Assembly: GCA_913057245.1 (NCBI GenBank)
Contig: CAJXNH010000010.1
Coordinates: 1 to 64,000 of the forward strand
From: an uncultured Phaeodactylibacter sp.
GTDB taxonomy: Bacteria; Bacteroidota; Bacteroidia; Chitinophagales; Saprospiraceae
Direction of reading: 5' to 3'
Length of the DNA: 64,000 nt
The notes beneath the pieces are model-generated. The model searched no databases, was not told where the DNA came from, and worked only from the letters and a program-made list of their open reading frames with translations. Made by a program: the position numbers and the translations under genes. Shown piece by piece: positions 1-8,411 of the stretch. How positions within the stretch are numbered: position 1 is the first letter of the stretch; every line of letters starts with the position of its first letter.

Positions 1-350
1 GTAGTGGTTCTGGAAGCATCCCAAAAAATAATAACTTTATTTTAAATTCTCAGCACACAGGCGTGCTGAATAGTTACGAGGAAGAAACCAAAGAGAGGAT
101 AGCTCCAACCCGGATTCCTGAGTTTTTGCTCTTACCGGCAAAACCCTTCACCGTACAGTCTAATTTGCCTATGGAAGCGACCATGCCACCTATTCGGCGC
201 GTTATTCCACCAACAGTGGCTCCAATACCCTCACGGGTGCCTGTTCCACTACCGGTAGCGGATGAACAGGCAGATACGACTTTGGAAGTCGATTTTGAAC
301 GTAAGCGCAACCGAAAGGCGCTATTTCCTGATGTAATTAAAAAATACTAA
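1..350 (+). CDS. C-terminal part of an unknown protein, cut by the window edge
   Basis: The reading frame is open from base 3 to the TAA at 348-350, so the gene starts before the window; the GTG at 63 is only an internal codon. About 115 residues are visible. The middle is proline-rich (runs of P, V and R around the segment coded at 175-270) and the end is basic and charged, ending in IKKY. No family is recognised. It lies 4 bases before the next gene, an outer-membrane barrel with a signal peptide, so the two are probably cotranscribed. A proline-rich linker would suit a periplasmic or anti-sigma type protein, but that is only a guess. Confidence 0.6.
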   Translation, partial: SGSGSIPKNNNFILNSQHTGVLNSYEEETKERIAPTRIPEFLLLPAKPFTVQSNLPMEATMPPIRRVIPPTVAPIPSRVPVPLPVADEQADTTLEVDFERKRNRKALFPDVIKKY

Positions 351-354
351 TCGT

Positions 355-1089
355 ATGAAGTTCTTACTTCGAACTATGTTTGCAGCCTGGCTGCTCCTGT
401 ATTCTCTGTGCCTTTCCGCACAGCCCGAACTGAGGGGCAACAGCAAATTTACAATAGGTATAGAAACAGGATTCAACACTGCTACATCCTGCCGGGCCTG
501 TACGTACAATGAGCTCAACAAATCGCGTATCCCTTTTGCACTTCGGGGGGAGCACCGCATCTTTCGGTGGCTTAGTGTACAACTTGAGGTTGGCCATCAA
601 AACATCCGTTCCAGCAGCGCACTGATCTCGGGAAATACCCTCATCCTTGAAGGCAACTACTCGATTTATCTGCAGTCCCAACTTACCAATCTGATGACGA
701 CTATCGGGCCACGCTTTCAATTAAGGATCGGACAGGGAGACCTGGGGGCAGAGTACAGAATTGGGGTTACGATGGAGACGCTGAGACAGCAATTAACGAT
801 TGGTGCAGAAGAGCCATTGGCACTCCATTACGGCTGGGCTACAGCCAGAGTAGACGCTTTTCGCATAAGTTACACTTATTGGGCTACCGAGCGCCTCGCG
901 ATAGCTATTGGGTTGGAAACCATGCAAACATTGAACATGGGTACGCTGCAGTTTCAGGGTGCCCCGCAGGCAAGCATTCCAGACAGCGCAGTCAGGGAAG
1001 CTTTAGTATTGGAAAACGGCACCTATAATACCCGGCAAAACTTCAACCAATTCCAGACCATCACCCTTGGCGTGCACTGCCGCCTTTAA
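355..1089 (+). CDS. Secreted outer-membrane beta-barrel-like protein
   Basis: A protein of 244 residues with a clear signal peptide (basic start, hydrophobic residues 8-21, cleavage after LSAQ). The mature part alternates polar and hydrophobic residues, with aromatic residues and glycine-rich turns, as in small Bacteroidota outer-membrane barrels. Three cysteines near residues 45-50 are unusual for a barrel. No enzyme motif is visible. It is the first of three consecutive envelope genes (gaps of 12 and 26 bases), which suggests one transcription unit. The barrel assignment rests on pattern only. Confidence 0.6.
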   Translation: MKFLLRTMFAAWLLLYSLCLSAQPELRGNSKFTIGIETGFNTATSCRACTYNELNKSRIPFALRGEHRIFRWLSVQLEVGHQNIRSSSALISGNTLILEGNYSIYLQSQLTNLMTTIGPRFQLRIGQGDLGAEYRIGVTMETLRQQLTIGAEEPLALHYGWATARVDAFRISYTYWATERLAIAIGLETMQTLNMGTLQFQGAPQASIPDSAVREALVLENGTYNTRQNFNQFQTITLGVHCRL

Positions 1090-1101
1090 ACAGTAACAAC
1101 T

Positions 1102-1821
1102 ATGAAAAAATCTATTTTATTTACCCTTGCCACATTGCTTTGGGCTTCTCTTTCCTACAGCCAGAAATCGCTTAGCGGAGGTATTCGCATGCAATTTAAT
1201 ATGCCTGTATCTTCCTTTAATACGGGTACCGGCAATGGTGGTGCCATCTGGGTCAATAAGGAAATCAGCAAGCGCAGCAACCTATCCCTTTCAATTGGCT
1301 ACCAGTACTACGCCGGCCTGGGTACTGGTTTTATAGAGGATTCAGAGCGCATAGGCCCTACTCAGGTGGTCAGTACAGTAGAAACTGCTGTGCTCGATGC
1401 GCTATCCTTTCTCACACTCGATGGCACTTATCATTTAAATACAGCTGCCTCTCCCTGGTCCTTTTCCCTGGGGTTCCGGCTGGCCAAAAGGATTCAATTT
1501 AAAGGAGAATCAGCGTTGCTTGCTGAAAACCGGGCTACTTTTCTGGAACCTGGTTTTCCTTCCTCCAACAACGTGGATATTATCAGCAATCATGTCAATA
1601 GCGGAGCCAGTATCACGGATAGGGTGGACAAGCTCGAAAAACAATTAAGCCCTGTGGATGCTGGCCTTCAACTTGGCGTACAGTATCAGCTCATCAAAGG
1701 GCTTACAGCTGAAGCCGGATTCTATCAGGGTATGCTCAATCAGTGGTCGCCGGAATTTAAAGGCGAAAATGGCTACTGGATCACTTCCTTTTCAATGGGG
1801 CTAAGCGCCCGCATTTTTTAA
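1102..1821 (+). CDS. Secreted outer-membrane beta-barrel-like protein
   Basis: A protein of 239 residues with a signal peptide (MKKS start, hydrophobic core, end near SYSQ). The body shows amphipathic strands such as the segment starting NLSLSIGYQYY and the last strand ending in an aromatic residue (ARIF), the usual end of a beta-barrel inserted by the BAM complex. It follows the preceding barrel by 12 bases and precedes a lipoprotein gene. Function unknown; possibly the outer-membrane component of a system with its neighbours. Confidence 0.6.
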   Translation: MKKSILFTLATLLWASLSYSQKSLSGGIRMQFNMPVSSFNTGTGNGGAIWVNKEISKRSNLSLSIGYQYYAGLGTGFIEDSERIGPTQVVSTVETAVLDALSFLTLDGTYHLNTAASPWSFSLGFRLAKRIQFKGESALLAENRATFLEPGFPSSNNVDIISNHVNSGASITDRVDKLEKQLSPVDAGLQLGVQYQLIKGLTAEAGFYQGMLNQWSPEFKGENGYWITSFSMGLSARIF

Positions 1822-1847
1822 TCTGTTCAACTTAAAAATTACTCTTT

Positions 1848-2574
1848 ATGAAAAATCTCATCCTTCTGCCTCTTATCGTTCTTGTTGCACTAGCCTGTGA
1901 AAAACAGACACTAGAAGTCTATACCCCACCCACCGATCGTGAGGATTTTTACATGCGCTTCGAAGCTAAAGATACCATGCATACAGCATTTCAGCCAGTC
2001 AACTATACTATCGGAAATACAATGCAGCTATACTATCCACCAGCTGAACAAACCCTTCTTTTCCGCTTTGCATGTGATCAAAATATTATCAGGAGGGACG
2101 GTAAGCTATACCTGCGCACAGGCATCTACAACCGGGGGTACAGCGCGGAATTGAATCCGCTATTTGGCTTCGAGTTTCATCTGCCGGAGCTGCAGCCTGC
2201 ACAGCTTCCTACCCGAGAAGCACTAAAAGCCTATTTTTACCCCGGTCGCACAATCGATTTTGGCGGCGGCCCGGATCAGGTCAACGCGCTGATGCGGTTG
2301 GATATTGGTTACCCGGTCACCATCTTCGCCTCCCAGAGCGCTTATCTTTATAATCCTACGGGTAGCCTGACCATCACAAAAGTGGAAGACTACGAATACG
2401 AATACGAAGAATTCCCCGAACGCACCCTGCGCGGCCTGCGTGCGGGTCGAGTGTGAGTTCCACGGCCAGATCGGCCGCTACCTGGGTGCCAACGGGCATA
2501 GTACGTTTCCGAACACGAATGTAGCGGTGGATATTCGCAATGGCAAAGGAGCCTTTTTGGTCGTTTATGAGTAA
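1848..2574 (+). pseudogene. Lipoprotein gene broken by a 4-bp tandem duplication
   Basis: The frame starts with a lipoprotein signal (VALAC at residues 13-17), giving 202 residues that stop at 2454-2456. The bases TGCG are present twice in a row at 2437-2444. Removing one copy restores a continuous frame (GLRVECEFHGQ...) that runs a further 40 or so codons to the TAA at 2572-2574, giving about 240 residues. The downstream frame is well coded. The gene is therefore either frameshifted in this strain, phase variable, or affected by a sequencing or assembly error. No family is recognised; the product would be an inner- or outer-membrane-anchored periplasmic protein. Confidence 0.7.
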
Positions 2575-2781
2575 AGCTTAAAACAACCATAGGCAAGCTG
2601 TACATGTCACTCTTAGCCCCTCCTGCAGCAAGAAATGGCTTATTTAGCAGCTTTTCCATCCCGGGCAAGGCACCAAAACGAGTTTCAGAGATAAATCAGG
2701 GCATACCTGAACAAGTACAAGCCGAATTGGTATAACCAGTATCCGCCCATACCGGAGTTTCAGACTGTAAACGCTATTCCT

Positions 2782-2789
2782 TACTTTTG
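2782..2789 (+). promoter_or_regulatory. Promoter -7 element TACTTTTG for the DUF481-like gene
   Basis: TACTTTTG fits the Bacteroidota -7 consensus TAnnTTTG and lies 26 bases before the ATG at 2816. The -33 element is not clear. Confidence 0.5.
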
Positions 2790-2815
2790 CAGCCGGACCC
2801 CGAAAACTGCTGCTG

Positions 2816-3610
2816 ATGAGAAACTGCCTTTTCCTTTTACTGTTTATGCCCGTCTTCCTTTCTGCCCAGGTGGTCAATACCGAAAAGCTCCGTTCCACCA
2901 ATGAAGACGGCTGGCTGGCGGAAGCGGGGTTGGATTTCGGGCTCACCCGCAACAAAGCCGGGCAAACCCTCAGCCTGGGCAGCCGCCTCAGGATGGAATA
3001 CGATACAGGCAAAAGCCGTTGGATGGTGCTCGGTGCCTACAACCTTACTCAGTTCAGAAATGTGGAAGACCCGGGCAGCGTGCCCCGCAATTTTGCTAAC
3101 AATGCCTTCGGGCACCTGCGGTACAACTACCTCGCCAATGACTGGCTGACCTGGGAGGCCTTCACGCAGTTTCAATACGACCAAATCCAGCAAATTGATG
3201 CAAGGGTGCTGACCGGTACCGGCCCCAGGGTGAAACTGCTGCGCACGGATAGCAGTCAGTTGTTCTTTGGGCTACTGTATATGTATGAGCACGAAGCCTC
3301 CACGGATGTTTTTGAAGTGCCGGAAGAGAGGAGCGTGAATGTCTTCCTGTATGACCACCGCCTGAGCACCTACTTGTCCGGTGGTTTTCAAATCACAGAG
3401 ACCTTCAACATCAATCACGTCACCTATTTCCAGCCCAATCTGGCTGACTTTGGCGACTTCCGGATCTCCTCCGAAACAAGTTTAACCTTCAAAATCAGTG
3501 AAAAACTGGCGTTTCGGACCTATTTCCAGCTGATGTATGACGAGCGCCCGCCGATACCGGTCCCAAACACCATGTACGTGCTTAATAACGGACTTGAAAT
3601 CACTTTATAG
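2816..3610 (+). CDS. DUF481-like outer-membrane protein
   Basis: A protein of 264 residues with a signal peptide ending FLSAQ. The sequence has repeated amphipathic strands (for example LGSRLRMEYDTGKSRWMVLG and the strand around WLTWEAFTQFQYD), typical of the DUF481 / YdiY family of predicted outer-membrane barrels. It ends with a strand of alternating hydrophobic residues (LNNGLEITL). It stands alone with its own promoter. The family assignment is from recognition of the pattern; the role in the family is not well defined. Confidence 0.65.
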   Translation: MRNCLFLLLFMPVFLSAQVVNTEKLRSTNEDGWLAEAGLDFGLTRNKAGQTLSLGSRLRMEYDTGKSRWMVLGAYNLTQFRNVEDPGSVPRNFANNAFGHLRYNYLANDWLTWEAFTQFQYDQIQQIDARVLTGTGPRVKLLRTDSSQLFFGLLYMYEHEASTDVFEVPEERSVNVFLYDHRLSTYLSGGFQITETFNINHVTYFQPNLADFGDFRISSETSLTFKISEKLAFRTYFQLMYDERPPIPVPNTMYVLNNGLEITL

Positions 3611-3675
3611 ATTGGGGTTTCACCCTGGGATTTATTATATTTACGGTTGCTTACTTTGATTGTACCATTACAAAT

Positions 3676-6123
3676 ATGCCTCGAGAAAGCTATTATTTAG
3701 AGACAGAGCTACTGTCTTACTTTTCAGATACCCCTGAGCTATTCCAATTCATTGAGCAAGCGGCAGCAGATGGCATTTGGTACTGGGACCTGGAGCGACC
3801 GGAAGAAGAATGGATGAATGCCCAATTTTGGCGCACCTTAGGGTACCCGCCGGAATCCATGGAACATACCCCTGCTTCCTGGCAGCAGCTTGTCCACCCC
3901 GATGACCTTCCCACTGTACTGGCAGATGCAGCACAAGCGCTGAAAGACCCTGTTTATAAATTTGCAAGAGATGTCCGCTACCGGCACTACAAAGGGTACT
4001 GGGTTAAAATGCGCTGCTTTGGTGTCGTGCTGAAAAACCAACAGGGGCTTGGTACGCGAATGCTCGGCGGGCACCGGTATCTGGGTGCTGTTCCGGAAGG
4101 GAAAGACCAACAGTTGCCGCACGATTTCCTTAGCCATCTGCTGCCCAATTTGCCCGGGGCATCTTACAAATACCGGCTCTACCCCGATGGCAGCGATGAG
4201 TTTTCCTTTCTCAGCCCGGAGATAAAAGCCTGGTTTGGCATTCCGGGAGAAACTGAGATCATTAAAAACACCGAAGGCATTTGGAAAGCCGTTCATCCTG
4301 AAGACACGGTTATGCTGGAAACAGCCATACAACGCTCAGCTGATGACCTCACCCCCTTTCAACTTGAATGGCGACTGATCACCCCCTCCGGCATGAAGTG
4401 GATCAGCACAACTGCTCAGCCGCATAAAAATGAGGACGGCAGTGTGGAATGGTACGTCTTTGTAAGCGATATTACGGATCGTAAAGAAGCCGAAGCGGCT
4501 CTGCGGGCGCAACTCCAAATGCAGGAAGCCCTGCGCAAAATTTCCACACAACACATCAGCCAGCCACTGGAAGACGCCGATGTGACCATCAATCAGGCGC
4601 TGGGCACCATCGGGCGCTTTGTCAACGCAGACCGGGTCTATATTTTTGACTACGACTTCAAAAAGCAAACCACCAGCAATACCTACGAGTGGTGCGCCGA
4701 GGGCATCGAACCTGAAATTGACAACCTACAGGATGTCCCTATGAGCTTTTTCCCGGACTGGCTGACCGCACACCTTAACAATGAGGTCATGCATATCCCA
4801 AATGTACAGGAGCTGCCTCAGAATATGCTTCGTGAAGTCCTGGAGCCCCAGGGCATAAAAAGCCTGCTGGCAGTCCCTATGTATCAGGGCGACCGATGCA
4901 CCGGTTTCGTTGGCTTTGATTCTGTAAAAGACTACCACGTTTATAACAAGCAGGAAATGGAGTTTCTCCGCCTCTCTGCTCAGGTACTGGTCAATATACT
5001 CACCTATACAGAGGAGCGGGTCAAACTGATCAACAGCAAACAGGAACTCCAAAAGCTCACCCAAAATGTGCCAGGTGCAATCCTGAAATTACAGATGACG
5101 CCTGAGGGCAAGTTTTCTGTGCCTTTTCTAAGTGAAGGCGCCCGCAGGCTCATTCCTAATTTGAACATCGAGCAGGTACATAATAACCTCGAAGAGCTGC
5201 TATTCCATATCTACCACGAGGACCTGAGTGCTTTTTACCACAACCTCCTGACTTCATCGGAAAAGCTATCCAAGTTTTACATGGAGTATAGGGTCCGAAC
5301 CACGGAAGACATTATCCGATGGCACCGTATTGATATGCGCCCCGAGCAGGAAGCCAATGGTGTAATTGCCTGGTACGGCATTGTCCTTGATGTTTCCGAA
5401 CAAAAAGAAATGGAACACATCAAGGATCAGCACCGGGCACTCAAAGACAAGTACAACGAAGTAGAAAACTTTGCCTTCATTGCCTCCCATGACCTGAAAG
5501 AACCTCTACGTACCATCGGCAGCTTTAGCCGGCTACTCCTGCGGCAATATCAGAGCCATCTGGACGATAATGCCAAAGAATACCTGAAGTTTATCACCGA
5601 TGGTAGTGTCCGGATGAGCAAACTCATTGACGGCCTTCTTGAATTCAGCCGCCTGGGCAGGAACCGCACTCAGGAAATGGTCAGCTGCCAGGCTATAGTA
5701 GAAGAAATCCTCTCAGACTTTGATACCATACTCCGGGAGTCCGGGGCGGTGGTAAAATATGCCGATCTGCCTACCATACAGGGGTTTCCAATGGAACTCC
5801 GGCAGCTTTTCCAGAACCTGATCAGCAACGCGATCAAATTCAGGAAGCAAGGCCATATACCTGAGGTAGAAATTAACGCCCGGCGCCGGGAAAAAGCATG
5901 GCTGTTTGAAGTCAAAGATAATGGCATAGGCATCCCGAAAGAGCATCAGGAACGTATATTCGAAATCTTTAGCCGCCTGCACAGCCGGCAGGACTACGAA
6001 GGTACGGGCATCGGGCTGGCCAACTGCAAAAAAATTGTGGACCTCCACAACGGCGATATCTGGGTGGAATCTACACCCGGAGCGGGCAGCACCTTTTACT
6101 TTACGATCCCTGATAAGCAGTAA
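3676..6123 (+). CDS. Cytosolic PAS/PAS/GAF/PAS sensor histidine kinase
   Basis: A protein of 815 residues without membrane segments. In order it shows a PAS domain (about 15-130), a second PAS with a PAC end (about 150-275, ending DITDRKEAE), a GAF domain (about 285-450), a third PAS (about 455-585), then a phytochrome-type HisKA box SHDLKEPLRTI with the phospho-acceptor His605, and a HATPase_c domain with the N box (QNLISNAIKFR), G1 (DNGIGIP) and G2 (GTGIGLA) motifs. It lacks a receiver domain, so it must pass its phosphate to a separate regulator; none is adjacent. The ligand sensed by the PAS/GAF modules cannot be told from sequence. A near-consensus TATATTTA lies at 3636-3643. Confidence 0.93.
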   Translation: MPRESYYLETELLSYFSDTPELFQFIEQAAADGIWYWDLERPEEEWMNAQFWRTLGYPPESMEHTPASWQQLVHPDDLPTVLADAAQALKDPVYKFARDVRYRHYKGYWVKMRCFGVVLKNQQGLGTRMLGGHRYLGAVPEGKDQQLPHDFLSHLLPNLPGASYKYRLYPDGSDEFSFLSPEIKAWFGIPGETEIIKNTEGIWKAVHPEDTVMLETAIQRSADDLTPFQLEWRLITPSGMKWISTTAQPHKNEDGSVEWYVFVSDITDRKEAEAALRAQLQMQEALRKISTQHISQPLEDADVTINQALGTIGRFVNADRVYIFDYDFKKQTTSNTYEWCAEGIEPEIDNLQDVPMSFFPDWLTAHLNNEVMHIPNVQELPQNMLREVLEPQGIKSLLAVPMYQGDRCTGFVGFDSVKDYHVYNKQEMEFLRLSAQVLVNILTYTEERVKLINSKQELQKLTQNVPGAILKLQMTPEGKFSVPFLSEGARRLIPNLNIEQVHNNLEELLFHIYHEDLSAFYHNLLTSSEKLSKFYMEYRVRTTEDIIRWHRIDMRPEQEANGVIAWYGIVLDVSEQKEMEHIKDQHRALKDKYNEVENFAFIASHDLKEPLRTIGSFSRLLLRQYQSHLDDNAKEYLKFITDGSVRMSKLIDGLLEFSRLGRNRTQEMVSCQAIVEEILSDFDTILRESGAVVKYADLPTIQGFPMELRQLFQNLISNAIKFRKQGHIPEVEINARRREKAWLFEVKDNGIGIPKEHQERIFEIFSRLHSRQDYEGTGIGLANCKKIVDLHNGDIWVESTPGAGSTFYFTIPDKQ

Positions 6124-6128
6124 CGCAC

Positions 6129-6479
6129 TTATCTCAGCTTCTCATTATTCGCGTGCCGGTCGGCATCTCGTTTCGTCTTTTTTGCGAGGTTCTGGTGTAG
6201 CGCTTCGGTGAGGTCCACGCCGGTCTGATTCGCAAGGCAGATCAGTACAAAGAGGACATCCGCCATTTCATCTGCCAGTTGTTGCGGGGCAGCCTCGGCA
6301 TCCTCCGGGCGCTTGAAGCTTTGTTCGCCGTATAACCGGGCCATCAGCCGGGCCATTTCGCCCACTTCTTCCATAAGCACAGCGGTATTGGTCAGCTCGT
6401 TGTAGTAACGCACGCCGATGGTCTTGATCCAGTCGTCTACAGTGGCCTGGGCTTCGCGCAGGGTCAGTTCTTGTGGCAT
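6129..6479 (-). CDS. MazG-like nucleotide pyrophosphohydrolase
   Basis: A protein of 116 residues with the MazG-type metal-binding pattern: EEVGE near residue 37 and DEMADVLF near residue 70, that is, the ExxE...ExxD carboxylates that bind Mg2+ and hydrolyse nucleoside triphosphates to monophosphates. The length fits single-domain MazG homologues (iMazG type) rather than full MazG. It lies 4 bases downstream of dtd on the same strand, so both are likely cotranscribed; both act in housecleaning of aberrant metabolites. The exact substrate is unknown. Confidence 0.88.
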   Translation of the reverse strand: MPQELTLREAQATVDDWIKTIGVRYYNELTNTAVLMEEVGEMARLMARLYGEQSFKRPEDAEAAPQQLADEMADVLFVLICLANQTGVDLTEALHQNLAKKTKRDADRHANNEKLR

Positions 6480-6483
6480 AGGG

Positions 6484-6936
6484 CTATTCAGGGTTTTTGC
6501 TGTCTAAGAAAATGGTAACCGGCCCATCATTGAGCAGGCGCACCTTCATATCTGCGCCAAACTCACCTGTCTCCACCGTACGGCCGGAAGTGATTTCCAG
6601 TATTTTGATAAACTTCTCATACATCGGAATGGCATATTCCGGGCGTGCCGCTCCCATAAAGGAAGGGCGATTGCCTTTCTTCACGCTGGCATGCAGGGTA
6701 AACTGGCTGACTGCCAAAATATCGCCGTCCACGTCTTTGACCGAGTGGTTCATCTTGCCTTCCGCATCGCTGAAGATGCGCATTTTGGCAATCTTACCGG
6801 CGAGCCACTCCAGGTCTTCGTCCGTATCCTCGTCCTCAATGCCCACAAACAGGAGCAGCCCTGGACCAATCTTACCGACGATCTTCTCGTCTACCGTTAC
6901 AGATGCTTCGCTAACACGTTGCAGAATAATTCGCAT
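6484..6936 (-). CDS. dtd: D-aminoacyl-tRNA deacylase
   Basis: A protein of 150 residues, the normal length of DTD. It hydrolyses D-amino acids (and glycine misattached to tRNA-Ala) from tRNA, preventing their use in translation. The diagnostic motifs are present: SQFTL at 77-81 and the Gly-cisPro motif NDGPVT at 136-141. The start MRIILQRV is the family standard. It precedes the MazG-like gene by 4 bases on the minus strand. Confidence 0.96.
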   Translation of the reverse strand: MRIILQRVSEASVTVDEKIVGKIGPGLLLFVGIEDEDTDEDLEWLAGKIAKMRIFSDAEGKMNHSVKDVDGDILAVSQFTLHASVKKGNRPSFMGAARPEYAIPMYEKFIKILEITSGRTVETGEFGADMKVRLLNDGPVTIFLDSKNPE

Positions 6937-7004
6937 AGTAAAGTCAAGTTTGTGGTTGAACAGGCTAACTTACTGATAGTTCTGAATTGGTGTGTGGTCA
7001 AGCG

Positions 7005-7682
7005 CTAAAATAACCGCCCCTGTTCCCCAACCTTCTCATGCAGGTCGGGCGTATTATTGCGCACGTTGTTCACGCGGTCGGATACCTGATATTTTTTGAG
7101 CAGGCCATCCGGTGGCGGCTGCAGCATATCCATCACCTCCTCTACGCTCAGGTCGGAAATCCAGCGCTGCTGATCCTTGGGCTTGGGCAGGACCAGGGGC
7201 ATGCGGTTGTGAACGGGCGCAACTTCGGCATTAGGAGGCGCCGTAAGGATGGAAAAGGTCTTAACAGGATAGTCGCCATCGTGCCAGATGTCCCATATCC
7301 CAGCCATTACAAGCAGGCTATCATCTTTAGGCAGTATACGGAAGGGCGTTTTCTGTTTACCCTCGGTACGCCATTCGTAGAAACTATCCGCAATGACCAG
7401 GCAGCGCCGCTTGCGGATGGGCACCCGGAAGGAAGGCTTGGCGCCAATGCCCTCCATGCGCGCGTTAATCAGCTTAGATGCATTTTTGCTGTCCTTTGCC
7501 CAATGCGGAATAAGGCCCCAGCGGTAGTAGTTGAGTTGGCCAGGCTGCTCATTAGTTAAAACGTATGAATGCTGCGTTGGGGCTACGTTAAAGCTAAGCT
7601 TTAGGTTTTGCCCGGTCTCAATATCGCCCAGCTGCTGCCTGAGCTTCTCGGGAGAGGTCACAAATGAGAAACGTCCGCACAT
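7005..7682 (-). CDS. SRAP (YedK/HMCES-type) abasic-site DNA-protein crosslinking protein
   Basis: A protein of 225 residues beginning MCGRFSF. The start at 7682 is chosen because the catalytic Cys2 must be exposed at the N-terminus after removal of Met; a longer in-frame start at 7718 would bury it. The family forms a covalent thiazolidine link with abasic sites in single-stranded DNA, protecting forks. Other conserved parts are visible: the ARMEG region (NARMEGIGAKPSF), the DSFYEW segment and the PVHNRMPLVL segment with the active-site His. It is the last gene before the origin-like region. Confidence 0.95.
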   Translation of the reverse strand: MCGRFSFVTSPEKLRQQLGDIETGQNLKLSFNVAPTQHSYVLTNEQPGQLNYYRWGLIPHWAKDSKNASKLINARMEGIGAKPSFRVPIRKRRCLVIADSFYEWRTEGKQKTPFRILPKDDSLLVMAGIWDIWHDGDYPVKTFSILTAPPNAEVAPVHNRMPLVLPKPKDQQRWISDLSVEEVMDMLQPPPDGLLKKYQVSDRVNNVRNNTPDLHEKVGEQGRLF

Positions 7683-7739
7683 GTTTGCATCTTTTTGTTG
7701 GCTATGGGGTTGGAGCATGGGGCTGTAAAAAACGCTTAA

Positions 7740-8310
7740 TCAGGGTGTTCCGGCTTTATCCACGACTGCTCACACGGTTATGCTATTTCAGATCGTTGGA
7801 CAAGGCATTATTATTGGAACACAGCGTTGGGCCGCCTTGTTTCCAGGGTTTTCCACACCTGCTTTTCAGGCCCCGCCTAAAGGTAAGAAAACCAAGGGTT
7901 CACAAAAACGCTTTTCCACATCAATTGTGGGCCGTGGCCTTAGTAACCACCCCAATGGCCCACACTGGCCAAGAATGGCTATTTGCCATATGTAATTTTA
8001 CGTTATATCAAAGGAGCTTTGGGGATATCCACATCTGTTTTCGACATTTCAATAAGGCCGCTGAAGGGGGTGTGGAAATAAAAGTTACTGAGGCCTGTCC
8101 TTTTGAACAGGTTGTGGACAAGTGGCCTAAAATCCTGATAGCTCAGCAGTAAGCGATGTGCAAAACAAGTGTAAACTTTACAGGCCTGGTGTTAACAATG
8201 GATTAACCTAAAATTTACATTGATTTTTATCCACCTTTCCACACGACTGATGATAATAAGAGAGATTAAAAAAATTGATAATAAAAACTATTAAAGGGGA
8301 TCAGCTTCCA
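7740..8310. other. Candidate chromosomal replication origin (oriC)
   Basis: This 570-base stretch lies within a gap of about 730 bases with no convincing gene. It holds six 9-mers with one mismatch to the DnaA box TTATCCACA: 7756-7764 (TTATCCACG), 7849-7857 and 7912-7920 (TTTTCCACA), 8025-8033 (ATATCCACA), 8113-8121 (reverse strand, TTGTCCACA) and 8227-8235 (TTATCCACC), plus weaker ones at 8071-8079 and 8235-8243. The last boxes are followed directly by an AT-rich tract at 8250-8296 that could serve as the unwinding element. By count of possible 9-mers, well under one such box would be expected here by chance. dnaA itself is not in the window. The call is an inference. Confidence 0.6.
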
Positions 8311-8345
8311 TTTAGTTTACTTCTGCATGGCCAAACAATTGGATG

Positions 8346-8353
8346 TATATTTG
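8346..8353 (+). promoter_or_regulatory. Possible promoter -7 element TATATTTG for ctaA
   Basis: TATATTTG fits TAnnTTTG and lies 58 bases before the ctaA ATG. No good -33 element is visible, so the call is tentative. Confidence 0.4.
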
Positions 8354-8411
8354 TTCCCCATTTGAAAATACGATTTGGAGCGCAGTGCTCTACTTTATAA
8401 AGCAATAGAAA

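Noticed and set aside
2390-2668. Minus-strand open frame across the end of the broken lipoprotein gene
   Set aside because: No family or signal; the plus-strand frame restored by removing one TGCG explains the coding pattern better.
7664-8152. Open frames on the plus strand within the origin-like region
   Set aside because: They overlap the start of the SRAP gene or consist of low-similarity sequence crossing the DnaA-box-like cluster; no family or promoter is visible.
8250-8296. DnaA-trio motif next to the last DnaA boxes
   Set aside because: The TGATGATAATAAG run resembles a trio pattern, but its strand orientation relative to the boxes does not fit the described arrangement, so only an AT-rich tract is claimed.
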